NCBI GenBank assembly: GCA_950295325.1
Contig: OX485803.1
Coordinates: 67,037,554 to 67,101,553 of the forward strand
Direction of reading: 5' to 3'
Source of the DNA: Polytrichum commune
Taxonomy: Eukaryota; Streptophyta; Polytrichopsida; Polytrichales; Polytrichaceae
Length of the DNA stretch: 64,000 bases
A model generated the notes under the pieces. That model made no database searches, had not been told where the DNA came from, and worked only from the letters and a program-made list of their open reading frames with translations. The position numbers and the translations under genes are program-made. Positions 10,107 through 22,641 of this stretch are shown here, one piece after another; the first letter of the stretch is position 1; each line of letters opens with the position of its first letter.

Positions 10107-11682
10107 TTCAGTACACAAGCCGCAATGATGTAAGGTTTGTGTGAATCGCATAAGTTTAGGGAGTGAGAGTCGAGGAGGAGTCTACTGCAAAATCCACTGC
10201 CCCCCTCCCCCCATGATTGGCTTTCTAGAGTTTTTTTTGGGAGCAAAGCTACAAGCTCATCATATCATATTATTCACCCGTCTAAAAGTGTTTTTACTAT
10301 AAATAGAGAATAAGGAAGAAGAAAGAAACTTATCTACTTTGGTGTGAGATGATTGAGTGTTCCAAACATGACATTTTTGGTTCATGCCAAATCTGGTGGC
10401 ACATGGGAATCTTGAAGAAATTTTGCCTCACATATATTCTTGGGTCCACGCATGTTAAAGAGTGTTATGCTTTAGCCACAAAGTCAAAATGATGTCCATA
10501 TTCTCATTGCCCACCAATTTTTTAAGAGAATCATTTTACATTGATTGTTGGACATGCTTTAACCCCTAAATGCTTGGATGTTGGTTGCCCCAAAATGACC
10601 TTGGAAACCCCTCTATGAATTTTAAACTTCAACAATAGTTATAGCCTCATTTGATAAGTTTATATAACCTTATAGATGTTTAGGACATTGAGTTTGAGAG
10701 GTACCCCAAAACTTTTCAATTGTCTAAAAATATCCAGCTAGGACATTTTAATGTGTGTGCGACAAGGTGTTGAAAATTTGGATATTTTTTCACCTTGATT
10801 GCTTATTGAGATCCACACTTTTTTTTTAAGTGTATGGAGGTCAACAATGCATCATTAGAAGGGTACTAGAATTGTCAACCACTTGCAAGATAAATGTACT
10901 GAGGGCCTTTGCTATGGAATTGAACACTATCAAATCACATTCTAGTCTGTAAAAAGAGACCTCAAAATCCAAATGCCAACACTAGATGTGGCCTAAAGAA
11001 ATAAGGGGGGGGGGGGGTGTTAAAACTTGCCTTCTCAAGTTTGTTGTTACTTCATCTAATTGTGTCCTACTCAACTAATCGAGGTCTCTTAGATTGTATT
11101 AGGGGTCAATTCAGATAAAACCAAGAATCATTAGGTTGTAAAATGATTATTTGCATCTAATTTACAATAGATGATTGAAACTACTCTAGCCCCAAGGTCT
11201 TAACCATTGATACTGCATGGGACTACCCATCCTTTTACGTTAGATATGTACACCCATAATCAACATTTAACCTAAGATCAAAACCTACTCATCTTACACA
11301 ATAGGTACATATTGAGCATGAGGGATGTACACCACTTAAGCATCTAATATAGGTGTTGGTTTTGGGTCACCTACAAATGAAACTTTAAACCCTTATAACT
11401 TTTGCATACAATATCCAAACAATCCATACTCTCGTGTGTTGAATTGCTCTTGATCTTGTCAAAAAAAGGGAAATACAAGCATTCTAGTAATAACAAAAAA
11501 ATCTCAGCGTTTATTATGTCAGTTTTAGGAGTGCTTACCTCATTTGTATTTAGGATTGGTATTGATATCTCCCAGCCTGCTAATGAACGATGCATGCTTG
11601 CAAATTGGACATTCAAACATTGGAAACTGGATCGCTCAAATTACCTACTCTATTGAACTCCAAAGTCTTGTCGACAAGTATT
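10107..11682. other. No supported gene; contains a 13-nt G run
   Basis: About 1.6 kb with no open frame that resembles a known protein on either strand. A run of 13 G lies at 11005-11017. Overlapping plus and minus frames around 11371-11656 are uninformative. Confidence 0.45.
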
Positions 11683-11790
11683 ATAACATTGTTCATATTC
11701 ATAACAATGTTTTGTGGGACTAATAATATTCCATGTAGTATTCCGGGATATTCCCCACATAACAATGTTATGGATCTAAATAATGTTGTG
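11683..11790. mobile_element. MITE, family A, copy 2 (short)
   Basis: 108-bp relative of the element at 1270-1416: left end TATAACATTGTTCATATTC, the block TTTTGTGGGACTAATAATATTCC, and right end GTTATGGATCTAAATAATG. The centre is shortened compared with the other copies. Open frames across it are non-coding shadows. Confidence 0.65.
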
Positions 11791-13226
11791 AACAATTTAT
11801 GAACTTGTGGATATTTTCGTCAAACACGTCACATCCCAAAACTCTCACAACTCATGAACCTGCACATAAGTTAGAAGTCTGAGGTGGACTTAAAGTCTAC
11901 ACGCCAACCATTTGTTTATATTGTTATAATTTATAATCAAAATCACTGTTTCGCTTTTTGGGGTTTTTCGACGGAGAGATGTGAAGCTTGGGAGTGAATC
12001 CATATTTCACACTTTATTGGCAGCTGCTTGCCTTGCACGCATGCTTATTGTAAGTGCCATGGGTGTCAATTCACACCTACTCGTACAACACAGTCCACCC
12101 TCGACATATGTTAACACTTTGGAGCAAGGAAACTTGGAACACTTCTATAAATAAAGGATAAAAATATATAAGAAATGAAAGTCATCATATATTTTAAGCG
12201 TATTGTAAGAATGAAACTAAAGTAGTCTGATGAGATTTTTGTGCACACCAAGGTCTTATTTTCTTTAGAAGTGTTTGAAGGCTTTGGAGAGAAGTGTAAC
12301 ATCAATAAGTATTTGTTCCAAAAATTGATTCAAGATCGCTAGTGCACTTTCAATGTTTTTGAATCCATTGCTATCTACCACCACATCATCAATTTGCACA
12401 TTGTCTACTTCTTCAATGGGATCAATGTCAACTACATCATCTCTTTCATCAAGCGTAACTATAATTTTCCTCTTTAGTAGGTATGTAAATTCTAGTTCAT
12501 AATTGTTGAACTCATTTGCATTCATAGTGGGTCCAAATTCATTCTCTACATATATCATTGCCAATTGTTCAAGTCAAGGAAACAAGGTTCATGATTAGGG
12601 TTAGGGGGTCTGTCAATTTCATCCAAATTTAACACTTATCGAGGTAATCATAATTTGTGTGTGTGTGTGTGTGTGTGTGTTTTTGGGGGGAGGGGGGAGT
12701 GCAATTTTCCTTAACCCGTATGCGAATTTTAACACTTCTCAGGGTAACATACATTGAGGGTGGACTGCAGGGATATGTGAGTAAGATACAAAGCTTCAAA
12801 GTTTGATCCGTCCATTCAATCTCTCCCTTCCCTTCCCTTCCACATCATAAGCCAGGCGAAGTTTCGTGACACCTAGGGTAAGCGGGTCTTGAACATTTAT
12901 CTTTGCACCCACTTCTTGTAGCATATGAAATAACTTAATTAGTGCGAGACGACGAGCGAATCTAAATCACGCATGTCGCCGGGCCATAGCCATTTCCTTC
13001 ATGATTTTCAGAGTTTGTATAAATATCCTATTCATTATCAAAGTAAAGATGCTATGAGATATTAATTGCTCATATGGGTTTTCCCAATTATGTTAACTAT
13101 TACGTTTAAAATGAACAACAATTTTTTAGCACATAATCCAATCTCTTTTCAATGCATGTATTTTTATTGCCCGTTCTTAGATTCACACTTAACCATAAAC
13201 CACTCAAATATAGGTGTCCGCAACAC
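11791..13226. other. Unassigned stretch with a (GT)n and a possible transposase tail
   Basis: Holds a (GT)n tract at about 12656-12681 followed by an interrupted G run, and a short repeat near 12908 shared with about 5555. Apart from the weak transposase-tail candidate at 12265-12564, no gene is supported. Confidence 0.4.
12265..12564 (-). pseudogene. Possible Tigger-type transposase C-terminal fragment
   Basis: A 99-codon minus-strand frame with an acidic middle (DIDPIEEVDNVQIDDVVVD) followed by a helical tail (IESALAILNQFLEQ). Acidic linker plus terminal helix is how Tigger/jerky transposases end, and other copies in the window keep just this region. However, I could not align it residue by residue to the four clear copies and saw no TA-flanked ends, so this is a weak suggestion. 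Confidence 0.22.
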
Positions 13227-13552
13227 CACTACACAAAATATAATATTTAATGTTTGATACACTAAATACAAATGCATACACTAAATATCAATCACCCCAT
13301 GAAAGTAAGTAACATTAAATGTAAAATCAAACACTAAATATCAACTATGATAATATGTGGAAGTTACATGTTTGAATTTAGTGTTAGTAAGGATATGAAA
13401 AAAAGGATATAATAAGGGAGGTGGCAGTAAGGAAGGTAACAACACATTTATGTCTAACACTAATTGTCAAAGAATTGAAAATTAGTGTTGAGCATGGTAG
13501 GGTGGTAACAACACTAAATATAATCAAACACTAAATATCATATTTTGTGTAG
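13227..13552. mobile_element. Short TIR element with CACTA-like left end
   Basis: About 326 bp bounded by inverted repeats of some 28 bp: left CACTACACAAAATATAATAT, right end reverse-complemented CTACACAAAATATGATATTT, each followed by TTAATG/TTAGTGTTTGA. The left end has the CACTAC start typical of CACTA elements, but the right side reads GTAGATG where GTAGTG is expected. The interior repeats the motif ACACTAAATAT. No coding capacity. Confidence 0.55.
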
Positions 13553-13879
13553 ATGCCATGGACGGAGATCCGCAAAAGTCGATGGGAGGGGCCAAGCCCT
13601 CCAAAAGAGCCGGCGGAGAACAATCGCACGAACATGCGATGATATGATTTATACGTTTAGACTATGATATTATGCACCCTTCTTTCGTGTGAGGACTATG
13701 TCAACATCACCTTGAGCTCTTAGTAGGCAATATTGTACTACTAGAAAGCTATGGTGCTACGCAACAAAAAAGGCCATATTGGTGGTCCAAGATGTTCTAT
13801 ATTTTTTGAAAGATGCCCCCCTCCCGTCCGGCACCTTTGCGGGTTGTTCCTTCCCACATGGCCCCTCTCTTGAAAACAA

Positions 13880-15760
13880 GTGTACTTGCTAACACTAGCT
13901 TGTGGGACTATTCCATCGATCATGCTCCACTATCACAACGGGAAAATGAGTGGTCTAAATTACCATTGTATTTGTTCTTTTCCACCAAATGTTTGTAAGT
14001 GATCTACAAGAATCTATCATCTTGGTAAAACATAAACACCATGCAGTGGAAGAGAACCAATGGTAAGACCACGTGATTCTCAAGTTGACCGCTATGAAGG
14101 TTGGCACTAGCTTGTGAGACTATCCCATTGATCATGCAATGAAAATTGCGTGGTCTTGATTGCTAATGGTCAGTTTTTTCCCGCCAAATGATTGTATTTG
14201 ATATATGAATGTGAATCAATGTTGACTATCTTCGTGTATCATAGGATTTTACAATAGACGGGGGGGGGGGGGGGGTGGTCTCTTCATATCACCTACAATC
14301 TTCCATGAGTGTAAGAAGGGGTATTATTTGAGGCACCGATGTACATAGTATACATGAGGGAGAGGTATTGATTTTCTCTAATGTGTACATTTAAAAAGGC
14401 TATTTTAGATTTTTGAAGTAATTGTAGATGCATAAAAGGGGGTCCTAAGGTTTAGAGAAAAAATTGACAATAGATGTGTTAGTTTCATCCAATTCACAGT
14501 CATCATTGTCGTCGTATGGTTGTAATCCTCAATGACTCCCTTGTCCGTTCTTGTTAGGGTTCACATTTGGGTTCTAGGACAAGCTAGAGGCTCTTGGAGT
14601 GCTGATGGGGTCCCTTGAGTTTTGCGCCCCAAATTGTGACCAAGTTATTATGCTATTGTTTTTGTTTGTTTGATGCAATGATTGAATTACATGCTATGAA
14701 TGAAAGAATTTTGCATTAATTTTCTCATTAGAGAGTGAACATGGAATTACATGTAAATAAGGCATATTTGATTCATGGTTTATATTTTGAATATGTAGTG
14801 GAGGCATTTGTCACATCAAATTGAATAGCCTGGTATAAATACATGATTCCATTTTCTAGGCTATTGTTAGTATGTATACATTTTCTTTTCTTCTCTTTAT
14901 AAACTTCTTGTATATAGGTAGTTTAATTTGAAAGTGACAAACGCACATCACTTAGGTTTCCAATGAAGAGTTTCATCCCGGGGCCAATGGAGGGAGAACA
15001 TGTGGTAAGACCTTGTGATCCTAATATTGTTCTCCATGTTAACCACTATAAATATCAATACGGGTCTAGGCACTAGCTTATGGACTATTCCACTCTTCAT
15101 GTTTTACCATCATTGTGGGGATTGCATGATCTTGATTACTAGCCATTTGGTCTTTCTCCACCAAATAGTTGTAAATCATATTTGAATGTGCAATCACAAT
15201 CTACTAGTTCTGTAGATTGTAAAACTATCTAATGTAAGAGTACCCATGGAAAACCACGTGATCCCCAAAGTGATGCTATGCCGGCTGCTATGAAGACATG
15301 GTTGGCTCTTGACACTAGCTTGTGGGACTACTTCATTGATCATGGTCCACCATCACTATGAGAATTGCATGGTCTTAATTACCATTCTTTGGTCCTTTTC
15401 CTTCGAATCGTTGTAAACTATCTATCAATGTGCAATTACTATTTAATAACGTTGTCGATTATGGAACTATATAGCCCAAGACAACCGAGGGTAAGATCAC
15501 ATGATCCATGAAGTGCATGTTACGTTGGTCTCTACAAAGATCTAATTGGTTCTTGGCACTAGCTTGTGGAACTATTCCACTAGTCTTGCTTCACCATCAC
15601 TACAAGCATTGCGTGCTCTTACCATTGGTTCAGGTCTCCTCCACCATATAGTTATTACATATATGAATGTGAATTCAAGATCTTCTTTCTTTGCGAATCG
15701 TAAAACTATGCAATGGAAGAGACTCAATGGAAAAACCATGCAATTTATGTAGTCCAGTAC
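13880..15760 (+). repeat. Decayed ~242-bp tandem array, interrupted
   Basis: Five diverged monomers can be phased by CACTAGCTTGTGGGACTA at 13893, 14105, 15071, 15313 and 15557. Each then carries ATTCCA..GATCATG, CACCATCACTA, TTGCATGGTCTTGATTACC, a CCACCAAAT block, GTGAATG and finally AATGGTAAGACCACGTGATC. Spacings are 212, 966, 242 and 244 bp. The 966-bp gap is filled from about 14276 to 14950 by other sequence beginning with a 16-nt G run; part of it (about 14300-14370) is an inverted match to about 49795-49872. No coding capacity. Confidence 0.8.
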
Positions 15761-18623
15761 ATTGTTTACACCTTTTTTCGTGTGATCCACACTATTCAAA
15801 TCGATTCACATTGAGTCTCTTGCAATCACTAGGTTCCAACTAGAGAGGGTGCCCCCCCCCCCGCGGGGAGGGGGGGGCAGGTGAACTCTTCATTAAGAGT
15901 GGGAGCCACGTGCGTGTGGGAACCCTTATTATAGAAAACCCTATATACAAAATCGTTGTTACCAAAAAGAAGATGCATTCATACACTAGTTAATAACCTC
16001 ATGTATGTATACGGCAATTTTCAAGTTTGAGAATAAATTGCCTCAACTATATATAACAAAATGTAAATGATTGAAAAAGGGACATTTCTTGCATATATGC
16101 TCACAAATTGCTTTTTGTTATTAAGAATGTCATTGAAATATTATTGGGGGATGACAAGTATTGCTTCATGGATGCGTACACATAACTTTTTGGCATATGA
16201 GGTATACTCATATGAATTAAAATTGGGAAGGGGGGGGGGGGGCTCAGAGTACACTTACTTCTCCTTCAAAGTATGTATTGCTCCTTATATTCGTACAACA
16301 CTAGGTGGAATGATAGCCCATCCCTCATGAATAGTTTGTAAACATGACTCTTATTTTTTTTAAACCCTTTGTACACCCACGTGGTATCGTACAGGCTATG
16401 TTGAGGGTGTTAGATCATACTTGGTGCTACATGACAAATCACGAAGACTACTCCAATTCAAAGGGTGCACCAATTTAAATGCCACGTTGAATCAAACATC
16501 AAGTGTAGAATGAACGTTTACAAATCTATGAACGTATTATCCTCGCATGTCACAAAAACCATGTTGTCGAAGAGAATCACTAAGGTAGAGGCTAGGGTGC
16601 TTAAACCAACACCCCACCCAAAAGCAACACCAATAAACGCCTCCCAATTGCCAACACTCTATTAACTTGAACCGTTGCCCACGGAAAAGGAGTGCCCAGG
16701 GCCACAAAGTGACGGGTTTAGGTGTCATTCGTGGCGCCACTACCTCCATATAGGCTAGGTAACGGGCTCCACTCTATCATGGGTCAGTTCAAGATGGGTT
16801 TAGGGGTTGGTACCCAAGATGCAAGGGGGTGGCCATGTTGGGCTTTGATCTAGGTTGGGTTAAGTATCCATTTATGTTGGGTTAGTTATAAGCAATGAAG
16901 GTGGGCGTCCTCGTCATATGCAAGGTCGTCTACATGGTGCATAGGGATCATATTAAGGAAGCTAGTGGTTTTGACTTAGAATAATCATCAAATATTCAAT
17001 TGAGGCTATTTTCTTTCTTTCTTTAGACCTATATTTAGACCAATGGCTAATATGAATACTTTGTTTATATCAACCATATAGCCATATGTATGTAAAAAGT
17101 GAAGTGATGAGTAAGACGTTCTTGCATTGCGTAGCTCCGGATAGTAGCACACACTAATTGGGATAATCAGTGAGAGAACCTTACTTAGTACTAATTACCA
17201 TGATTAATGATGATCTATGGGAATAGCTACACTAAATGTACCAATTAGTGAGGGTGATAAATTAGTGAAGGTGGTACTAATTCCTTTACGCTATGAAATT
17301 AATGCCACCAAAAGATCTAGGGAGCATTGTTTATCCCAATACATGGAATTATTCATCGTCAAGCATGCACTAATTTCCTTGAAACCTATGATAAATGAGC
17401 ATGTATTCGTAAATTTAGTGTAACTCTGTAGACAATTCAACCCTTGGTAACTTTATGATTTGGCTAGACTTTGCATGTGACTTGAATTAGTACCACCCCC
17501 ACCAATTCGTATATTTAGTGTACTACCCTAACTTACAAGAAATTGGCCATTCTTGACAAGAGACGATGAGTTTAAATCATGGGCCAACAACACCCAACCG
17601 ACGTCATGATGAACAAATGTAGGCAGGAAATGAGGTTATTGCATCAAGAGTCGAAGTCATTAGCCTCACGCATGCATGACAACAAATTATGTATGCACAT
17701 GTAACAGTGACCATATCTTGCAAATTTAGTTGGGTTTTCACAAGCATCCACCAAATTGTGCAATGCTATTTCCAAACATTGAATGTGGATTGCTTTAGTT
17801 TATTTTGGGCATATCCAAGATGGCGAGTAACATGGGTTCATGTGCCACTTCCCACGCACTCTCTTGAGCGTTGTGGGGGGAAAAGGATCAAGGATTGTCC
17901 CTTGTTGAGAAGAGACAATATAATTCAATCCAAGAGTCACCTTGTTTCAAGTGACTCATCAATCACACTAGTTCAACAAACGTAGGCACGAAACGAGGTT
18001 CCTAAAAGTTAGATCATCCTAAATTCAACAACACCCCACCCAAAATTGACACCCTAAATTTGACACTAATGCAAACATGTCTTGCATGGTTATTTCTTCC
18101 GACGAACCCACTTTTCCTAGCGAATAGTATGAGATGTCTATGAGATGTCTAGCAAAACCCAAATTGATGTTATAGCCACTTTCCTCATAATTTTTGGCGC
18201 TCATATGAATATCTTATATTCATTGTCGAACTAAAGATTCTCGTGCTCATCTACGGGTCACATAGGTCTCCTTCAATTATGTTGATTATTGAACCTTGAA
18301 TGGTTACCATGTTCTAAAGACGGAGTCCTATCTCCTTAAACATGTTTCTTTTTGGTGTCAAGCTAATCACACCTAACCACATACCACTCAATATATAAGT
18401 GTTCATTTAAAAAAATAGTAGTTGAATAAGGGTTGTTACCTTATTAGTATATATAGAGTTTGAGAATGTTCACCACCTTAACATGAAATCTGTAGGTTAG
18501 TGCAGATCATCTAAGATACCAATAAAACTTAGAACCCTTATAACTTCATACGGAATTCAATCAAGAACATTCTAGTGCATCGGAATCCCTTTGCCAAATG
18601 CTAACGAGATTCATTTCTAACTT
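15761..18623. other. No supported gene; G/C runs and AT-rich text
   Basis: Contains a C11-GC-G4-A-G8 palindromic block at 15852-15877 and a 13-nt G run at 16230-16242. Open frames at 16067-16330, 16465-16665, 17217-17423 and 17689-17985 have no recognisable domains. The 17210-17530 segment repeats CACTAAAT/ATTTAGTG motifs in both orientations and may be a decayed short inverted-repeat element. Confidence 0.4.
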
Positions 18624-18661
18624 ACACACACACACAAATATATATATATATATATATATAT
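18624..18661. repeat. (AC)n-(TA)n compound microsatellite
   Basis: AC repeats at 18624-18636 pass directly into TA repeats at about 18639-18661. No associated element recognised. Confidence 0.9.
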
Positions 18662-18955
18662 TCTCAGTCGTTAAAGTGACCGTTTTAGTGCCATTTACCT
18701 TGTGACATCATGTTAGCAGAGATCACTGTATCTGGCAAAATTAGGGTGACCAATGAATATATTACCAATCTCTAGCACCGACTCCCTGCCTAAATGGAGT
18801 ACGAGCTATATATGCAGTACACCATGTAGTACAATGAACAAGTTAGATATTTGTGTTAAGACGCATATTGCTATAGTTCCACAAAAGATTTGGGTATTGG
18901 TACTCCACTATCATGTGCGCCTACTACTAGGTACAAAGAACATGCAATATTTTTA

Positions 18956-20110
18956 GGGGGTTCTTAAATCGACCACACACTCGTTAAAACGATCACGTAG
19001 ACGCATACAAAAGCGTTGGCCAAGTTGTCTAATTCAGGTAGTTGGTCAAGTTTATTAATTTTGACGCAAAGCTGATACCTTGCTCCTCTTCAAGTGTGTG
19101 ATGAAAGTCGAATTTTGAAAGGTTACGTGACCTCGCGACGTGTCTCTGTGGCGATTTTGGCAATTTGGGTGGTTGATTTAACAATCCCCTATTTTTAATA
19201 AGTGTAGTGTATATGTACTCTATTCTTCCGCATACAAGCATCACAAGAGAATTCATGTCGCTAAGTATTTGTAGTACATTTGAGATTTGAGGTCTAAGGT
19301 AGATATTCGGTGAAAGTAAGTTGATTTGGCCAAAAAGAATGGCTTGAAATTTGTGCAATATTTTTTAGAGATGGAGTAGAGGAAATGATGAGGAATGCAA
19401 GTTGTTTCGTAATTTTTTCCATATAAACAACTAGTTACAATTTTTCAAAGAGCAAGTAAGGCCAAAACCCTATTTGTACACTAGAATCTCCTCAATCTCC
19501 TCATCAAAACATCCTACTCAGCATGCGAATGCACAAAACACGGTTAACTCAAATGGCACGCAAAAGTGATCGCAAGTGGTGTGGAACAACACCTGTTTGG
19601 CCCATCACTACATCCCACCTAACATTGCATCCTTTTTAAGGCACCACTTTTATAATAAGCCATTTTGGGTTCACACAAGAATCACTCTACCCCTAGTGGT
19701 CATTCACGATTATTGGTTTTTCTACTTCATATCCACCGTTTGTAGCACTGGTGTAATATATAGGGATCGTTAAGGGCTAGTTTCCATGTAGGCCAGTGGC
19801 CCACCATATTCTAGTGGAAATGTAAATTCCACATGGTGGCATTTACATTTCCAGTAGAATTTGGTGGGCAAGCAACCTATATGGAAACCAACCCTAAATC
19901 GACCACACATTGGTTAAACACAACCACAAAGACACATACAAAAGTATTGGCCGAGTTTATTAAATCTAACATGGAGCCGCCGCCCATGTTCCTCTTCTTG
20001 TGTGGGTCAGAAAATCAAGTTTTGACAGGTCACGTGATAACGCGAGGCACCTTTGTGGTTGTTTTAACAAACTACATGGTCAATTTACCAATCCCCCAAT
20101 CTATAAGGTA
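18956..20110 (+). repeat. Local duplication, two diverged copies
   Basis: 18966-19200 matches 19895-20100: both carry TTAAATCGACCACACA, then CATACAAAAG, TTGGCC, TTTATTAA, TGTTCCTCTTC or close variants, AAGTTTTGACAGGTCACGTGA and CAATCCCC. The second copy begins right at the insertion point of a Tourist-like MITE (19774-19894). The intervening 19360-19690 block is separately similar to 59160-59480. No conserved reading frame, so both look like non-coding repeats. Confidence 0.65.
19774..19894. mobile_element. Tourist-like (PIF/Harbinger) MITE, 121 bp
   Basis: Target duplication TAA at 19771-19773 and 19895-19897. Terminal inverted repeats: left GGGCTAGTTTCCATGTAGG, right reverse-complemented GGGTTGGTTTCCATATAGG. 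The interior is itself palindromic (CCCACCATATTCTAGTGG with its inverse). The 3-bp TAA/TTA duplication and GGG start are diagnostic of PIF/Harbinger-derived MITEs. Non-coding; needs transposase in trans. Confidence 0.85.
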
Positions 20111-20697
20111 GATGTGCCTAATTCCAACACAACAATGATTTGACCACCTACATTTGAGTGGTATGTGGGTCACTTACGTGTGGATCTAAGAGCACACCTA
20201 TTAGTGCCTGCTACTATTCGAAACTACGCAATGCAATAGTGTCTTACTCGGGAACTCAAATGTTACTAACAAAAGTTCAACATGTTATTCAGACATTGTA
20301 GAACACAAATGACTTTGCTCGGTAAATTATTACATTCTCATCAAATAGTTATAGCACAATGCACTTTGAATAGTAACACAAACTAAATGGGATAATCAAT
20401 GTAGTGAAAGTTTTTTGTTTTTTTTCCTTGTCCCATTTTGATGTCAAGTTTGAGCTGCAAAGGGTGGTAGGACACATTGCTGTGCTGATCTTTTAAGATG
20501 ATGAGATGTGAAGAATCTCGTGGGGAAGGAGAGGGTTAAAATATCCAACATTCTTAAAAAATTGTGGATTCTATGAGGACCTTCATGAATCATGGAATGC
20601 ATGTGGGCGGTGAATGTGTCTGATACCGACAAACTTGGACCATGCACATTGGAGTGCAAAGCCAGCGAGTAAAAGACTATCTTAAAGTGGTTGTTAC
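20111..20697. other. Unassigned spacer
   Basis: The minus-strand open frame at 20782-20444 spans the boundary of the next transposon and matches nothing known. A segment near 20372 (ACTAAATGGGATAATCA) resembles about 17155. No gene supported. Confidence 0.4.
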
Positions 20698-20699
20698 TA

Positions 20700-22027
20700 C
20701 TATTCACCCCTTTAATATATATGACACGTTTTGTCGCGCAAGAAAGTCTAGTGTTTTGCATAGTATGACATTTTGGTCTCAAATGTCGTACTATCGAGGT
20801 GGTTCAAGAAAATAGCCTATGTCAAGGTAAAATGTCATTTTGTGAAGATACATAAGTATGAAAGAACTTTCTTATTAGAGAAACATGCTCATAATTTCAC
20901 ACAATATGGAGTTAGATAGATAGATAGAGTCCCATGATGATATCTTCACCACATCACACATTGCAAAAGCAAGAATCTATTGTTTTCTAATGACGTTTGT
21001 TGATGTAAGAAATTGATGTCTTGTGTGATTTATCCATAAAAACAATTGTATGTTCATCACATCAACAATTGAAAACTTTTAAGGGTGCTTAGATTTGATA
21101 GTAATTGGGCATACTTGTGGGCTTGAGGAAGCTTGACTATTGGTGTTGGATGGTCATCCACACCATTCCCCTCAATTGGCTCTTCATTCAAATTCAAAAC
21201 CCAAATGGATTTCTCTACCCCATGCCAAATCCACCAACGCAACCATGATGTACTTTGCATCAACATTCTTCTCCTGCCAATTGCACATATTCTTCACTTC
21301 CAATATTCAAAGAGGAAATGATATGCGCTATTTCATTTGTTGCTTCTTTCGTTCTCAATTTCTTACGTTCATCATCCATGGAAAAATTGGCACTCCAATC
21401 TGCAAGTAAAATCTTGGACATCCTTCAGTTGCTTTGTATGATTAAAGGATTCATCTTTCTCCACACTTGAGAGCACCACATAATTGCATGCCTTACATTA
21501 GGCACTATATTAGTCCCAGTGAGTAGTAGAAGAATCAAACTAGGAGAGAACCCATTTCAAAAGCTTCTTCGCAATTTAAACTTGAATGAAGCGATTATTC
21601 CCTAATCCAAGGGTTGCACCACATTTGTAACATTATGTGGTAAGAAAACAATAATAATATTGCTCAACTACAAGGTTGGAATACCAAATGATTCATCCCT
21701 ACCAACATACTCAAGGGACAATGTATGTTGCAATGTATGTTTCGAGACCAAGGTTTAAAACAATTAAGTTGAATTAACTTAAGTTCACCCATTCATGAAT
21801 TCACTATGTACTCCTTGATCCCAAGGCAAATCCTAGTGTGGGTCCCATCACCCACATGCATTAATTACCTTTATTATATGACAAATTATGCCTAAAAAAT
21901 GTCGTATCACAAGCGTCATAGTCATATTATTGGGGGTACATTAAGACTAGAAAGTTTGGTCGACGGAAAATGCAACATACAATCGAGGTGTTGTATTACC
22001 AAATGTCGTATTATGGGGGGTAGATTG
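20700..22027 (-). mobile_element. Tigger-like element, decayed, copy 3
   Basis: 1328 bp with TA at both edges (20698-20699, 22028-22029). Termini match the family: left CTATTCACCCCTTTAATAT, right reverse-complemented CAATCTACCCCCCATAATAC. On the minus strand, pieces of the transposase C-terminal half are recognisable: a WSANFSMDDERK-like stretch near 21390-21350, the acidic LNLNEEPIEGNGVDD and PIVKLPQAHKYAQLLSN at 21210-21070. Many stops and gaps make it clearly older than the other copies. It lies only 30 bp from the next element. Confidence 0.7.
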
Positions 22028-22057
22028 TATGTAGAGTCGGCCACAATTTTTCACTTA

Positions 22058-22638
22058 GAGTTGGTTTACACCATGGACCATGAAGTTGGACCATGGAAGA
22101 TGGCTTTTTCCATGGTCCAACTTCATGATCGAACTTCCATGATCTGATTTCTTTAAAAAAAAAATGGCCAAAGCCTTTGGGCCCCTCACTAGCTGTAAAC
22201 CAAATGTGGACCAAGAGGAATGACCACGCATCAAAAAGTGAATATGCTAATTTCTCCTAATATATGCTCAAAAAGGGCGTTTTCAAAGAGAGAAAAAAAA
22301 TTCAAGTTTGACCACTGTCTTGTCTTCTCTTTCTTCATCTTCTCTTCCCCCCAAAAAAAATCATTAAAATTTTATTGTAACAACATTTCTCTGCCATGGG
22401 CCCTTGCCTTTTTCCTACTACAACGCCTCTTTTGCCTCTCCCACCACAAAACACGTTGGACCACGTCAGTGGATAATGTAAGCCTTAAAACATGTCTTTT
22501 GGGGACCTCAAACTCCATGGTCACTCTGACATTCTTTCCTTGATGTAAACCGAAGTGGTCCCGGGACGAGTTCAACAACCAATCACAAATTTTACAGGGC
22601 CTTGGGACGACTTCATGGTCCATGGTGTAAACAACCCC
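22058..22638. mobile_element. PIF/Harbinger-like MITE, 581 bp
   Basis: TTA flanks both ends (22055-22057, 22639-22641). Termini are inverted: left GAGTTGGTTTACACCATGG and right, reverse-complemented, GGGGTTGTTTACACCATGG, both continuing ACCATGAAG. The left part contains a hairpin (about 22077-22130) also present at 5941-5996; the right part recurs alone at 8603-8890. Open frames on both strands are shadows. The termini resemble those of the Harbinger transposon starting at 62284, which makes cross-mobilisation by that family plausible. Confidence 0.75.
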
Positions 22639-22641
22639 TTA

